Shown: positions 16,151 to 25,167 of the stretch, piece after piece
Position numbering within the stretch: the stretch's first letter is position 1
Layout: every line of letters starts with the position of its first letter
Assembly (NCBI GenBank): GCA_023249475.1
Contig: JAHFCO010000024.1
Span: 1-36,662, forward strand
DNA: 36,662 nucleotides
From: Bacillota bacterium
GTDB lineage: Bacteria; Bacillota_I; Bacilli_A; Erysipelotrichales; Erysipelotrichaceae
Direction of reading: 5' to 3'
Notes under the pieces: generated by a model
What the model was told of the DNA's origin: nothing
Database searches by the model: none
What the model saw: only the letters and a program-made list of their open reading frames with translations
Translations under genes and position numbers: made by a program

Positions 16151-16177
16151 CACTCACTCACGAAAGGAGAATGAATC

Positions 16178-16648
16178 ATGCCTAGAAAAGGGTTTATAGC
16201 CAAGCGGGATGTATTGATCGATCCGATCTACAACTCCAAACTTGTTACCAAACTAATCAACCGCATTATGATCGACGGCAAACGCGGCGTCGCACAAACC
16301 ATATTGTATAACGCGTTCGACATGATCGAGGCGAAAACCGGACGTCAGCCGATGGAAGTCTTCGAACAAGCCCTCGGAAACGTCATGCCGATGCTTGAAT
16401 TGAAGGCACGTCGTGTCGGCGGTTCCAACTACCAAGTACCGGTCGAAGTTTCGGCCGAACGTCGTTTGACTTTAGGTTTACGTTATATCGTCAACTATGC
16501 GCGTCTGCGTAACGAGAAGACGATGGAACAACGTTTAGCCAACGAAATCATGGATGCAGCCAACAATGTCGGAGCTTCCGTCAAGAAACGCGACGATCTG
16601 CACAAAATGGCTGAAGCCAACAAAGCCTTCGCTCATTACCGCTGGTAA
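16178..16648 (+). CDS. rpsG: Ribosomal protein S7
   Basis: A 156-residue S7 of standard length, which nucleates assembly of the 30S head. The N-terminal [13 protein letters not shown] and the [13 protein letters not shown] block are typical, and the protein ends in the usual AFAHYRW. AAAGGAG precedes the ATG. It is second in the str operon, with fusA 27 bases downstream. In E. coli S7 represses this operon; no comparable site between rpsL and rpsG is visible here. Confidence 0.98.
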   Translation: MPRKGFIAKRDVLIDPIYNSKLVTKLINRIMIDGKRGVAQTILYNAFDMIEAKTGRQPMEVFEQALGNVMPMLELKARRVGGSNYQVPVEVSAERRLTLGLRYIVNYARLRNEKTMEQRLANEIMDAANNVGASVKKRDDLHKMAEANKAFAHYRW

Positions 16649-16675
16649 TCGTGAGGTTGAAAGGAGAATCCAAAA

Positions 16676-18754
16676 ATGGCACGTGAATATTCACTTGCGA
16701 ACACTCGCAATATCGGGATTATGGCGCACATTGACGCCGGCAAAACGACGACAACTGAACGCATTCTCTTCTACACCGGAAAGACCCACAAAATCGGTGA
16801 AGTCCACGACGGTGCTGCGACCATGGACTGGATGGCTCAGGAACAAGAACGCGGGATTACCATTACTTCGGCGGCGACCACTGCACAGTGGAAAGGCAAC
16901 CGGATCAATATCATCGATACTCCGGGTCACGTCGACTTCACCGTAGAAGTCGAACGTTCCCTCCGTGTACTTGACGGTGCGGTCACCGTGTTGGACGCGA
17001 AGTCAGGCGTCGAACCGCAGACCGAAACCGTATGGCGTCAAGCGACGCGCTACGGCGTTCCGCGTATCGTATTCGTCAACAAGATGGATGCGACCGGGGC
17101 CGACTTCTACATGTCCTTCCGTTCGATGCAGTCCCGCTTAGGGGCGAAAGCGACGCCGTTACAACTCCCGATCGGGGTTGAAAACTACTTCGACGGCTTG
17201 ATCGACTTGGTCGATCGTAAAGCCCGTATCTTCTCAGGCGATAAGACGGTCGACGATACGTTCACCGAAATCCCTGCGGAATACAAGGAAAGCGTCGAAG
17301 AATACAGAATGAAACTGATTGAGATGGTCGCCGACTTCGACGAAGAGATCATGATGTGCGTTCTGGAAGGGGAAGACCCGACCGTTGAACAACTGAAAAA
17401 AGCCATCCGCACCGCGGTATGTACCGGTGAATTCTATCCGGTCCTCTGCGGCGCAGCCTACAAGAACAAAGGTGTCACCGCGATGTTGGATGCGGTCGTC
17501 GACTACCTGCCTTCGCCTCTGGATGTCCCGCACATCAAAGGACATTTGGAAGACGGCACGGAAGAAGAACGCCCCTCGACCGATGAAGCCCCGTTCGCCG
17601 CTTTAGCTTTCAAAATCATGACCGACCCGTTTGTCGGCCGTCTCACCTACTTCCGTGTTTACTCCGGACAGTGCAAGAGCGGTTCATACGTCCTCAATGC
17701 GACCAAAGACAAACGTGAACGTTTCAGCCGTATGCTTCAGATGCATGCCAACCACCGTGAAGAAATCACCGAAGTCTATTCGGGCGACATCGCGGCGGCG
17801 GTCGGTTTGAAGGATACGACAACCGGAGATACGCTCTGCGACGAGAAACATCCGATCATCCTGGAAGCCATGAACTTCCCGGAACCGGTCATCAACATCG
17901 CGATCGAGCCGAAATCCAAAGGCGACCAAGACCGCATGGGCTTGGCGCTCTCGAAGTTGGCCGAAGAAGATCCGACGTTCCGTACCTTCACCGATCCGGA
18001 AACGAACCAGACGATCATCGCCGGGATGGGTGAACTCCACCTCGACATCATCGTGGATCGCATGCGTCGTGAATTCAAGGTCGAAGCCAATGTCGGCGCC
18101 CCGCAAGTCGCCTACCGCGAAACGATTCGTCAAGCGGCCGATTGCGAAGGCAAGTTCGTACGTCAATCCGGCGGACGCGGCCAATACGGCCACGTCTGGG
18201 TCAAGTTCGAACCCAACGAAGAAGGCAAGGGATTCACGTTCGTCGACGGCTTGGTCGGCGGCACGGTTCCCAAAGAGTTCGTAAAGCCGACGATGGAAGG
18301 TCTGATGTCCTCCCTGAGCGGCGGGTTGATCGCCGGTTATCCGGTCATCGACATCAAGGCGACGCTGTTCGATGGTTCCTACCACGACGTCGACTCCTCG
18401 GAAATGGCGTTTAAAGTCGCCGCATCCCTGGCGTTCAAAGAAGCCGCCAAGAAATGTAAGCCGGTCATCCTCGAACCGATCATGGAAGTCGAAGTCACGG
18501 CTCCCAATGAATACTTAGGTTCGGTCATGGGTGACGTATCCAGCCGTCGCGGCACCATCAAGGATCAGGAAGAAAGAGGAAACGCGATCATCGTCAAAGC
18601 CCACGTCCCGCTATCGGAGATGTTCGGCTATGCGACCGACCTGCGCTCTTTCACCCAAGGACGCGGCAGTTACTCCATGCAGTTCTGGCAATATGTGGAA
18701 GTGCCCAAGAGCATCGCCGAAAAGATTGTCAAAAAGAACACTGGAGCCAACTAA
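16676..18754 (+). CDS. fusA: Elongation factor G
   Basis: A 692-residue EF-G, the GTPase that drives translocation. The G1 loop [14 protein letters not shown], switch [13 protein letters not shown]3 DTPGHVDF and G4 NKMD are intact in the first 145 residues, and domains II-V follow with the usual [14 protein letters not shown] block in domain IV. Length is normal. AAAGGAG lies before the start. The stop lies at the base of an inverted repeat that also contains the tuf promoter. Confidence 0.98.
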   Translation: MAREYSLANTRNIGIMAHIDAGKTTTTERILFYTGKTHKIGEVHDGAATMDWMAQEQERGITITSAATTAQWKGNRINIIDTPGHVDFTVEVERSLRVLDGAVTVLDAKSGVEPQTETVWRQATRYGVPRIVFVNKMDATGADFYMSFRSMQSRLGAKATPLQLPIGVENYFDGLIDLVDRKARIFSGDKTVDDTFTEIPAEYKESVEEYRMKLIEMVADFDEEIMMCVLEGEDPTVEQLKKAIRTAVCTGEFYPVLCGAAYKNKGVTAMLDAVVDYLPSPLDVPHIKGHLEDGTEEERPSTDEAPFAALAFKIMTDPFVGRLTYFRVYSGQCKSGSYVLNATKDKRERFSRMLQMHANHREEITEVYSGDIAAAVGLKDTTTGDTLCDEKHPIILEAMNFPEPVINIAIEPKSKGDQDRMGLALSKLAEEDPTFRTFTDPETNQTIIAGMGELHLDIIVDRMRREFKVEANVGAPQVAYRETIRQAADCEGKFVRQSGGRGQYGHVWVKFEPNEEGKGFTFVDGLVGGTVPKEFVKPTMEGLMSSLSGGLIAGYPVIDIKATLFDGSYHDVDSSEMAFKVAASLAFKEAAKKCKPVILEPIMEVEVTAPNEYLGSVMGDVSSRRGTIKDQEERGNAIIVKAHVPLSEMFGYATDLRSFTQGRGSYSMQFWQYVEVPKSIAEKIVKKNTGAN

Positions 18755-18787
18755 ACCCTTGCCATTGAACGGGGTTTAGAATAAAAT
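18751..18787 (+). promoter_or_regulatory. tuf promoter inside an inverted repeat
   Basis: TTGCCA at 18759-18764, 17 bases, and TAAAAT at 18782-18787 make a good promoter for tuf. The -35 lies in the loop of an 8-bp inverted repeat, CTAAACCC (18751-18758) with GGGTTTAG (18772-18779). The repeat could form a hairpin after fusA, but no T tract follows, so some read-through into tuf is likely. Confidence 0.7.
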
Positions 18788-18828
18788 AGAAGTGCATTCA
18801 CGAAACTGTACCAGGAGGAACAATATCA

Positions 18829-20013
18829 ATGGGAAAAGAGAAATTTGACAGATCCAAACCGCACGTAAATATCGGAACCATCGGTCACGTTGACCACGGC
18901 AAAACGACACTGACTGCGGCGATCACCCGCTATTTGGCAAAATCCGGCATGGCCAAAGAAATGAAGTACGATCAGATCGACGGCGCTCCGGAAGAAAAAG
19001 CCCGCGGTATTACCATTAACACCGCACACGTCGAATACCAAACGAAATCCCGCCACTACGCTCACGTAGACTGCCCGGGACACGCCGACTATGTTAAAAA
19101 CATGATCACCGGCGCCGCCCAGATGGATGGCGCGATCCTCGTCGTCGCCGCGACCGACGGACCGATGCCGCAAACCCGCGAACACATCTTGTTGGCTCAC
19201 CAAGTCGGTGTTCCGCACATGGTTGTTTTCTTGAACAAATGCGACATGGTCGACGATGAAGAATTGATCGACCTCGTTGAAATGGAAGTCCGTGAATTGT
19301 TGACCGCCAACGGTTTCGATGGCGACAACGCTCCGGTCATCCGCGGATCCGCTTTGAAAGGCGGCGAAGGCGACCCGGTATGGGAACCCAAGCTGCAAGA
19401 ATTGATGGATGCCGTCGACTCCTACATCCCGAATCCGAAACGTGAAACCGACAAGCCGTTCTTGATGAGCGTCGAAGACGTCTTCACCATCACCGGACGT
19501 GGAACCGTCGCGACGGGCCGTGTTGAACGCGGCGTGTTGAAACTCGGCGAAGAAGTCGAAATCATCGGTTTGAGAGATACCCGCAAGTCCGTCGTTACCG
19601 GAATCGAAATGTTCCGCAAACTGTTGGACGAAGCGACCGCAGGGGACAACATCGGCGCATTGCTGCGCGGTGTCAACCGTGAAGAAGTCGAACGTGGCCA
19701 AGTCATCGCGAAGCCGGGTTCGGTTAAGCCGCACACCAACTTCGATGCCCAGGTTTACGTACTGAGCAAAGAAGAAGGCGGACGTCACACTCCGTTCGTT
19801 GCGAACTACCGTCCGCAATTCTACTTCCGCACGACCGACGTCACCGGCGTCATCAAACTGCCGGAAGGCGTTGAAATGGTTATGCCTGGCGACAACGTCG
19901 TCATGACCGTTGAATTGATCGCTCCGATCGCCGTTGAACAAGGTACGACCTTCTCCATCCGTGAAGGTGGACGTACTGTCGGCGCCGGCAACGTAATCAA
20001 AATCATCAAGTAG
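18829..20013 (+). CDS. tuf: Elongation factor Tu
   Basis: A 394-residue EF-Tu of standard length that delivers aminoacyl-tRNA to the ribosome. The P-loop GHVDHGKTT (19-27), switch region [13 protein letters not shown]3 [12 protein letters not shown] and G4 NKCD are intact, followed by domains II and III. AGGAGG lies 9 bases before the ATG. It has its own promoter and terminator, so it can be expressed above the rest of the str operon. Confidence 0.98.
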   Translation: MGKEKFDRSKPHVNIGTIGHVDHGKTTLTAAITRYLAKSGMAKEMKYDQIDGAPEEKARGITINTAHVEYQTKSRHYAHVDCPGHADYVKNMITGAAQMDGAILVVAATDGPMPQTREHILLAHQVGVPHMVVFLNKCDMVDDEELIDLVEMEVRELLTANGFDGDNAPVIRGSALKGGEGDPVWEPKLQELMDAVDSYIPNPKRETDKPFLMSVEDVFTITGRGTVATGRVERGVLKLGEEVEIIGLRDTRKSVVTGIEMFRKLLDEATAGDNIGALLRGVNREEVERGQVIAKPGSVKPHTNFDAQVYVLSKEEGGRHTPFVANYRPQFYFRTTDVTGVIKLPEGVEMVMPGDNVVMTVELIAPIAVEQGTTFSIREGGRTVGAGNVIKIIK

Positions 20014-20019
20014 TCATTC

Positions 20020-20047
20020 AAAGCCGGAGCGATCCGGCTTTCTTTCT
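20020..20047 (+). terminator. Terminator after tuf
   Basis: AAAGCCGGA and TCCGGCTTT make a perfect 9-bp stem with a GCGA loop, followed by CTTTCTT. The T tract is interrupted by C, so read-through into the HAD gene 15 bases later is possible; that gene has no other clear promoter. Confidence 0.9.
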
Positions 20048-20061
20048 TGTTGGAGGTACAC

Positions 20062-20721
20062 ATGAAACAGATCACCACCATCCTCTTCGACATGGACAAC
20101 ACCCTGATCGACCGACAACTCGCCGCACGGGCGCTGATGCACCATATCGTGAACACGGATTTCGCCACCGTGAAATCCCAGGAAGAGATCGAAACCATCG
20201 TCGACCGCATGATGGTCCTCGACGATGAAGGGGCGACCCCCAAAGACATCCTCTTCTCCCAATACATCGCGGAATTCGGTATCAAAGAACACACTTGGGA
20301 GCATTACAACCATCTCTGGTGGGAACATCTGGGTGAATACACGACCCCTTATCCCAATGCCATCGAAGTCTTGAAGACCTTGAAGGGTAAATACCGATTG
20401 GGTATGATCACCAACGGCAATGGCAAGACACAACGTGTCAAGATCGCCAAACTCGGATGTGAACCCTACATGGAAATCATGCTTGTGAGCGGGGAAGAGG
20501 GGATCCATAAACCTGATGCGAGGATTTTCCAGAAGGCGTTGGATCTGATGGGTGTCGGCGCTGAGGAAACAATCTTCGTCGGCGACAGCTTGAAATTCGA
20601 CATCGAAGGATCGATCGCCGTCGGAATGACGCCGATCTGGATCCATCCGGATCCCTACAAGACAACCGACCTGCCGGTCAAACGCATCTACAAGATCGAG
20701 GAGTTACTGGAATTGTTGTAG
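20062..20721 (+). CDS. HAD-superfamily hydrolase
   Basis: A 219-residue soluble phosphatase of HAD subfamily IA. Motif I is FDMDNTL with nucleophile Asp10 and Asp12, motif II is ITNGNG (Thr117), motif III Lys150, and motif IV GDSLKFDIEG (Asp175, Asp180). A helical cap domain occupies about 15-90. Relatives of the YjjG type dephosphorylate nucleoside monophosphates or sugar phosphates; the substrate here is unknown. The start at 20062 follows GGAGGT. No separate promoter is evident, so it probably depends on read-through from tuf. Confidence 0.85.
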   Translation: MKQITTILFDMDNTLIDRQLAARALMHHIVNTDFATVKSQEEIETIVDRMMVLDDEGATPKDILFSQYIAEFGIKEHTWEHYNHLWWEHLGEYTTPYPNAIEVLKTLKGKYRLGMITNGNGKTQRVKIAKLGCEPYMEIMLVSGEEGIHKPDARIFQKALDLMGVGAEETIFVGDSLKFDIEGSIAVGMTPIWIHPDPYKTTDLPVKRIYKIEELLELL

Positions 20722-20762
20722 AAAAGAAACGGGAAGGGAACAGTTTCGTCACACATCTTGCG

Positions 20763-20791
20763 TATGATGTCTTCATAGACCCAAGGGTCTA
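20763..20791 (+). promoter_or_regulatory. -10 box and palindrome before the ferritin-like gene
   Basis: TATGAT at 20763-20768 is a good -10, but no clear -35 is present. Eight bases later lies the palindrome TAGACCCAAGGGTCTA (20776-20791), two 7-base arms with a 2-base centre, placed around the expected transcription start and ending at the ribosome site AAGGAG. The missing -35 plus an operator-like palindrome suggest a regulated promoter. Confidence 0.5.
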
Positions 20792-20802
20792 AGGAGACCA
20801 TT

Positions 20803-21444
20803 ATGAAAAACAAATCAAGAGTCACACGATTCTTGCTGATCGGTGTCGTCATCGCAGGGTTGGCGGGATGCGCGATCGCCAATCCATGGAGTCAATCCAA
20901 TGACGTCGGCAAAGGTCGATCCGACTGGAACACCGCTCGAGGATACCAGCAATCCACCGCGAATCCGCTGGACAACCCGACCTATCCGCAACCCAGCGTG
21001 ACTTACGACGAAAGTTCTTATACGATCGAAGAGATGCTGACGATGGCAATCCAGGACGAAACCCTGGCACGCCAGGAATATGAAAGCATCCTCGAGGAAT
21101 ACGGCGACATCCGTCCGTTCACCAACATCATCCAAGCCGAGGTCAAGCACATCGAAATGCTGGAACCGTTATTCGCAGCCTATAAGATAACGATACCGGA
21201 AGACGATGCGATCGACCACGTCGTACTACCGGAGACGTTGGAAGAAAGCTATGCGATCGGCGTGCAGGCCGAAGTCAACAACATCGCGATGTATGAAAGG
21301 TTCCTCGAAGAAGACGTGCCGGAAGATGTCCAAGACGTTTTCCAACGCTTGATGAGCGATTCCTACAAGCATCTTGAAGCGTTCGCGCGGCACGTCGAAG
21401 GGAATTCGGGAAGAAACGGCCGTTCAAACGGCAGATCCTCGTAA
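20803..21444 (+). CDS. Ferritin-like DUF2202-type lipoprotein
   Basis: A 213-residue lipoprotein with signal peptide and perfect lipobox LAGC (Cys23), a Ser/Pro-rich linker (24-70) and a four-helix ferritin-like domain (about 72-200). Candidate di-iron ligands are Glu86 (QDETLARQEYE), Glu113 and His116 (EVKHIE), Glu157 (QAEVNNIAMYE) and His190 (YKHLEAF). This pattern fits the DUF2202 family; the chemistry, such as metal storage or peroxide or oxygen reduction, is unproven. It ends in a Gly/Arg/Ser-rich tail. AAGGAG supports the start. The cell-surface location and an operator-like palindrome upstream suggest a stress- or metal-regulated role. Confidence 0.8.
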   Translation: MKNKSRVTRFLLIGVVIAGLAGCAIANPWSQSNDVGKGRSDWNTARGYQQSTANPLDNPTYPQPSVTYDESSYTIEEMLTMAIQDETLARQEYESILEEYGDIRPFTNIIQAEVKHIEMLEPLFAAYKITIPEDDAIDHVVLPETLEESYAIGVQAEVNNIAMYERFLEEDVPEDVQDVFQRLMSDSYKHLEAFARHVEGNSGRNGRSNGRSS

Positions 21445-21451
21445 AAAGCGC

Positions 21452-21480
21452 TCGACAAGCCTCTTGTTTTAGGGTATAAT
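21452..21480 (+). promoter_or_regulatory. Promoter P1 upstream of the S10 operon
   Basis: TCGACA at 21452-21457, 17 bases, and a perfect TATAAT at 21475-21480. A terminator follows only about 40 bases after the expected start. Confidence 0.75.
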
Positions 21481-21524
21481 CGACATGTTGCCGCCATAAA
21501 CGGGGCATCGAAACAAACACTCAG

Positions 21525-21553
21525 AAAGTACTTGCAATCGCAGGTACTTTTTT
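21525..21553 (+). terminator. Terminator between the two S10-operon promoters
   Basis: AAAGTACTTGC (21525-21535) pairs with GCAGGTACTTT (21540-21550), 11 bp with one G-T pair and an AATC loop, running into six T. It can end the ferritin-like gene's transcript and also any transcript from P1. Confidence 0.92.
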
Positions 21554-21561
21554 GCTATAAT
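21532..21561 (+). promoter_or_regulatory. Promoter P2 of the S10-spc-alpha operon
   Basis: A consensus extended -10, TGCTATAAT (21553-21561), with TTGCAA at 21532-21537 after 18 bases. The -35 lies in the loop side of the terminator stem, so terminator and promoter overlap. This is the likely main promoter for the 28-gene cluster. Confidence 0.8.
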
Positions 21562-21567
21562 ATACTC

Positions 21568-21672
21568 TGCATCCGCATGGACGTGCGAGGTTGCCGGCAC
21601 ACTGATAAACGTTGTCATGGTCAGTGAGAAGCACGGGGAATTCGCATCGAGCGGGATCGTCACAAGACGATC
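21568..21672 (+). promoter_or_regulatory. Structured leader of the S10 operon
   Basis: The leader before rpsJ folds locally into several hairpins: GTGC and GCAC closing GTGCGAGGTTGCCGGCAC (about 21583-21600), CACTGA/TCAGTG (21600-21626) and GATCGTC/GACGATC with an ACAA loop (21655-21672), the last ending 8 bases before AGGAGG. S10 operons of other bacteria are regulated through such leaders by L4. The regulator is inferred; I could not match a named family. Confidence 0.55.
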
Positions 21673-21694
21673 AATGGATAGGAGGAAGCATTCC

Positions 21695-22006
21695 ATGGCG
21701 AAAAACAGCATTCGTATCCGTCTGAAAGCTTACGAACATCGGGTATTGGACACGGCGACCCAGAAGATCGTCGCGGCCGCCAACGACCACGGTGCCAAGA
21801 AAGTAATCGGACCGGTACCCCTTCCGACCGAGAAACAGGTCGTTACCATCTTACGTGCGGTTCATAAGTACAAGGATTCCCGCGAACAATTCGAAATCAG
21901 AACGCATAAGCGCTTGATCGAAATCGTCGGACCGACTGCGGAAACCATCGACGCGCTTAGCCGTCTCGAGTTACCCAGCGGCGTCGATATCGAAATCAAG
22001 CTTTAG
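21695..22006 (+). CDS. rpsJ: Ribosomal protein S10
   Basis: A 103-residue S10 (also NusE) with the typical [14 protein letters not shown] start, the [10 protein letters not shown] loop and the QFEIRTHKR block. The start at 21695 follows AGGAGG; the frame stays open upstream to 21617 but this lies in the leader. It opens the S10-spc-alpha cluster, and rplC follows 14 bases later. Besides its place in the 30S head, S10 joins the NusB antitermination complex. Confidence 0.98.
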   Translation: MAKNSIRIRLKAYEHRVLDTATQKIVAAANDHGAKKVIGPVPLPTEKQVVTILRAVHKYKDSREQFEIRTHKRLIEIVGPTAETIDALSRLELPSGVDIEIKL

Positions 22007-22020
22007 CGAGGAGGGAAATC

Positions 22021-22707
22021 ATGAAAGGTATTCTAGGACGTAAACTGGGCATGACGCAAGTCTTCACGGTCGATGGAACATTGGTTCCGGTCACCGTCGT
22101 CGAAGTCTCGCCGAATGTCGTATTACAGAAGAAAACAATCGAAACCGACGGTTATGAAGCCGTTCAGTTAGGTTATGAAGACGTAAAGATCCAACGTGCG
22201 ACCAAGGCCGCGCAAGGACATGCTTCAAAAGCCAACACCGCCCCGAAGAAGAGCATCCGCGAAATCCGTGGAAACGAAATGTTCAACTTCGAAGTCGGAG
22301 CCAACGTATCCGCGGATTTGTTCGCAGCCGGCGAAATCGTCGACGTCAGCGGGATTTCCAAGGGTAGAGGGTACAAAGGCGCCATCGTTCGTAACAACCA
22401 ACGCATGGGACCCAAGACCCACGGTTCAGGCCCGAACCGCAGACATCCGGGTTCCTTGGCGACGATCGGACGTAACAACGGGATCATCAATAAAGGACGC
22501 ATCATGGCCGGTCATGAAGGTACATATGCGACAACCAACCAGAATTTGGAAATCATGAAAGTCGACACCGAATTAAACGTCATTTTGGTCAAAGGAAACG
22601 TTCCGGGACCGAAGCGCGGTCTGGTTGTCATCAAATCCGCAGCGAAGAACACGCCGGCCGTCAAGGCGAAGGTTCTTGTCAACCGCGCTGCAGCGAAGGA
22701 GGAATAA
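22021..22707 (+). CDS. rplC: Ribosomal protein L3
   Basis: A 228-residue L3, an early 50S assembly protein reaching to the peptidyl transferase centre. The N-terminal KGILGRKLGMTQVF and the central loop GSGPNRRHPGSLATIG with its modifiable region are conserved. The C-terminal tail of about 15 Ala/Lys-rich residues is slightly long. GAGGAGG lies before the ATG, and rplD starts 3 bases after its stop. Confidence 0.98.
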   Translation: MKGILGRKLGMTQVFTVDGTLVPVTVVEVSPNVVLQKKTIETDGYEAVQLGYEDVKIQRATKAAQGHASKANTAPKKSIREIRGNEMFNFEVGANVSADLFAAGEIVDVSGISKGRGYKGAIVRNNQRMGPKTHGSGPNRRHPGSLATIGRNNGIINKGRIMAGHEGTYATTNQNLEIMKVDTELNVILVKGNVPGPKRGLVVIKSAAKNTPAVKAKVLVNRAAAKEE

Positions 22708-22710
22708 TCC

Positions 22711-23340
22711 ATGCCTACGATCACAGTCTTAAATCAAGAAGGAAAAGCTTTACATGAACTTGAATTGGCTGCGGAAGTCTTTGGGATCGACCCCAATCCG
22801 CAAGCGATCTTCGATACCGTATTGATGCAACGCGCATCGCTGCGCCAGGGCACTCACAAAGTCAAAAACAAACGTGAAGTCGCCGGCGGCGGACGCAAGC
22901 CGTTCCGTCAAAAAGGTACCGGACGCGCACGTGCCGGTTCCATCCGCTCTCCGCAGTGGAGAGGCGGCGGTATCGTCTTCGGACCGACCCCGCGTAGCCA
23001 CAGTTTCCGCATCAACCGCAAAGTGCGCCGTTTGGCACTGAAGTCGGTCTTGTCGGAAAAAGCGATCGCCAACGAAATCGTCGTCGTCGATGCCTTCAAG
23101 ATCGATACGCCGAAAACGAAGGAATTCGTAAAAATCCAAAGCGCTTTGAATTTGACAAGCAAGACCCTCTACATCTTCTCAGCCGAAGAAAATTGGGAAA
23201 ACGCCTATCTCTCGCTGCGTAACCTGCCCAACGCGCTCTTCATGACCGTCGAAGGCATCAACGTATACGACTTGATGAACGCCGACAAGCTTGTCTTTAC
23301 CGAAGCCGCTGTCAAATTGACCGGGGAGGTATGGGCCTAA
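22711..23340 (+). CDS. rplD: Ribosomal protein L4
   Basis: A 209-residue L4 with the conserved basic loop [16 protein letters not shown] (about 69-84) that lines the peptide exit tunnel. In E. coli L4 represses its own operon at the S10 leader; the structured leader here would be the candidate target. AAGGAGG precedes the ATG. The stop TAA shares its last base with the rplW start (TAATG), indicating coupled translation. Confidence 0.98.
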   Translation: MPTITVLNQEGKALHELELAAEVFGIDPNPQAIFDTVLMQRASLRQGTHKVKNKREVAGGGRKPFRQKGTGRARAGSIRSPQWRGGGIVFGPTPRSHSFRINRKVRRLALKSVLSEKAIANEIVVVDAFKIDTPKTKEFVKIQSALNLTSKTLYIFSAEENWENAYLSLRNLPNALFMTVEGINVYDLMNADKLVFTEAAVKLTGEVWA

Positions 23341-23624
23341 TGAGTAACAACGCTCGCGATATCATCATCCGTCCGATCATCACGGAAAAATCCATGAAGT
23401 TGCAGGAAACGGATAACAAAGTGACGTTTGAAGTAAAGAAGGGTGCCAATAAGACGGAAGTACGTCAAGCCATTGAAACCATCTTCGCTGTCAAAGTCGA
23501 AAAGGTGAACATCCTCAATGTTCGCCCCAAGTCCAAGCGTGTTGGAAAATACACCGGTACGACCAGCGCAGTGCGCAAAGCGGTCGTGAAGTTAGCCGAA
23601 GGACACAAAATCAACCTGTTCTAG
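23340..23624 (+). CDS. rplW: Ribosomal protein L23
   Basis: A 94-residue L23, which sits at the tunnel exit and docks trigger factor and SRP. The [14 protein letters not shown] start is typical. The ATG at 23340 is chosen over the one at 23331 because GGGGAGGT (23323-23330) directly abuts the latter and leaves no spacing. A gap of 63 bases to rplB contains an inverted repeat. Confidence 0.96.
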   Translation: MSNNARDIIIRPIITEKSMKLQETDNKVTFEVKKGANKTEVRQAIETIFAVKVEKVNILNVRPKSKRVGKYTGTTSAVRKAVVKLAEGHKINLF

Positions 23625-23648
23625 AGCAGGAAGCAAATATCGGAAGAA

Positions 23649-23676
23649 TTACGCGATTTCCGGAAAACATGCGTAA
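23649..23676 (+). repeat. Inverted repeat before rplB
   Basis: TTACGC (23649-23654) and GCGTAA (23671-23676) flank a 16-base loop, and the 3' arm touches the AAGGAGG ribosome site of rplB. Pairing could limit access to the site. No T tract, so not a terminator. This is the largest gap inside the S10-spc-alpha cluster. Confidence 0.4.
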
Positions 23677-23687
23677 GGAGGAAAATC

Positions 23688-24521
23688 ATGGGAATTAAAA
23701 AGTACAATCCGACGACGCCGGGTCGCCGCGGGATGTCTACGCTGACCTTTGACGAAATCACAGTCAGCAAACCCGAGCGGTCGCTTGTTGAAAGCTTAAA
23801 CAAGCAAGGCGGACGTAATAACAACGGGCGGATCACGACCCGTCACCAAGGCGGTGGACATAAACGTCAATACCGCATCATCGACTTCAAACGTGACAAA
23901 GACAATATTCCGGCGAAAGTAGCGACGATCGAATACGATCCCAACCGCTCCGCCAACATCGCGCTGCTTCATTACGCCGATGGCGAAAAACGTTACATCC
24001 TCGCTCCGAAGGGGTTGACCGTCGGTCAAGTCCTCGTCAGCGCAGTCTCCGCCGACATCAAGGTCGGCAACGCGATGGAAATGGGGAAGATGCCTGACGG
24101 TACCTTCATCCACAACGTCGAACTGAAACCCGGCAAGGGCGGCCAGTTGGCCCGTTCCGCCGGTGTCTCCGCACAGATCCTTGGTCAGGAAGGCCGTTAC
24201 GTCATCGTACGTCTGGCTTCCGGCGAAGTTCGCCGTATCCTGAGCAATTGCCGCGCGACCGTCGGTCAAGTCGGTAACGAAGATCACAACCTGGTGAACG
24301 TCGGTAAAGCCGGCCGTACCCGTTGGATGGGTGTCCGTCCGACCGTACGCGGCGCCGTCATGAACCCGGTCGACCATCCGCACGGCGGGGGCGAAGGGAA
24401 AAACCCTGTCGGGCGTAAAGCTCCGATGACCCCGTGGGGCAAAAAAGCCATGGGCATGAAGACGCGTAAGAAGAAACAGGCGTCGACGAAATTGATCGTC
24501 CGTCGCCGCAACGGAAAGTAA
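23688..24521 (+). CDS. rplB: Ribosomal protein L2
   Basis: A 277-residue L2 of usual length, needed for subunit joining and peptidyl transfer. The [19 protein letters not shown] block near the N-terminus and the C-terminal [10 protein letters not shown] block with the functionally important His are intact. AAGGAGG is 6 bases before the start. rpsS follows after 20 bases. Confidence 0.98.
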   Translation: MGIKKYNPTTPGRRGMSTLTFDEITVSKPERSLVESLNKQGGRNNNGRITTRHQGGGHKRQYRIIDFKRDKDNIPAKVATIEYDPNRSANIALLHYADGEKRYILAPKGLTVGQVLVSAVSADIKVGNAMEMGKMPDGTFIHNVELKPGKGGQLARSAGVSAQILGQEGRYVIVRLASGEVRRILSNCRATVGQVGNEDHNLVNVGKAGRTRWMGVRPTVRGAVMNPVDHPHGGGEGKNPVGRKAPMTPWGKKAMGMKTRKKKQASTKLIVRRRNGK

Positions 24522-24541
24522 ACGAAAGGAAGGAATGAAAC

Positions 24542-24817
24542 ATGAGTCGTAGCTTGAAAAAAGGGCCGTTCTGTGATGACTACCTGCTGAAACGGGTAGA
24601 GAAACTGAACTTGGTCCACAAGAAAGAAGTCATCAAAACTTGGTCTCGTCGTTCTACCATCTTCCCGCAATTCGTCGAACACACCTTTGCGGTCTACAAT
24701 GGTAAAGAACACGTTCCCGTCTATGTCACCGAAGATATGGTCGGACACAAATTAGGCGAATTCGTCCCGACCCGCAAATTCGGCGGTCACGGCGGCGACG
24801 ATAAGAAGGCAGGTTAA
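24542..24817 (+). CDS. rpsS: Ribosomal protein S19
   Basis: A 91-residue S19 in the 30S head, near the A-site tRNA and S13. [33 protein letters not shown] and [16 protein letters not shown] are all conserved. AAAGGAAGG precedes the ATG. rplV begins only 4 bases after the stop, so translation is probably coupled. Confidence 0.98.
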   Translation: MSRSLKKGPFCDDYLLKRVEKLNLVHKKEVIKTWSRRSTIFPQFVEHTFAVYNGKEHVPVYVTEDMVGHKLGEFVPTRKFGGHGGDDKKAG

Positions 24818-24821
24818 GCGC

Positions 24822-25157
24822 ATGGACGTAAAATCAACAGCTAAAACGCTACGTGTCCGCCCCATCAAGGCACGTCTCGTACTCGATTTGATTCGTGGGA
24901 AAAACATCGTAGAAGCCACCGCGATCCTGAAGTTCATGCCGAACAAAGCCGCGGAAGCGACCGGAAAAGTATTAAAGTCCGCCATCGCGAACGCAGTCAA
25001 CAACCATTCGTTGGATCAAAGCAAACTGTATGTCAAGGCTTGCTATGCCGATGAAGGCGTCGTTCTGAAGCGCTTCATGCCCCGTGCCAAGGGCCAATCT
25101 GCTCAGATTTTAAAGCGTACCAGCCACATTACCGTTGTGGTTGCGGAACGCGAATAG
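24822..25157 (+). CDS. rplV: Ribosomal protein L22
   Basis: A 111-residue L22 whose beta-hairpin lines the exit tunnel. [16 protein letters not shown] near the start and the [19 protein letters not shown] hairpin followed by RTSHITVVV are typical. There is no strong ribosome site (only AGGCAGG in rpsS), in line with coupling to rpsS. Confidence 0.98.
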   Translation: MDVKSTAKTLRVRPIKARLVLDLIRGKNIVEATAILKFMPNKAAEATGKVLKSAIANAVNNHSLDQSKLYVKACYADEGVVLKRFMPRAKGQSAQILKRTSHITVVVAERE

Positions 25158-25167
25158 GAGGATCAAC

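Noticed and set aside
18751-18779. Intrinsic terminator after fusA
   Set aside because: The stem has a 13-base loop and no T tract; it overlaps a good tuf promoter instead.
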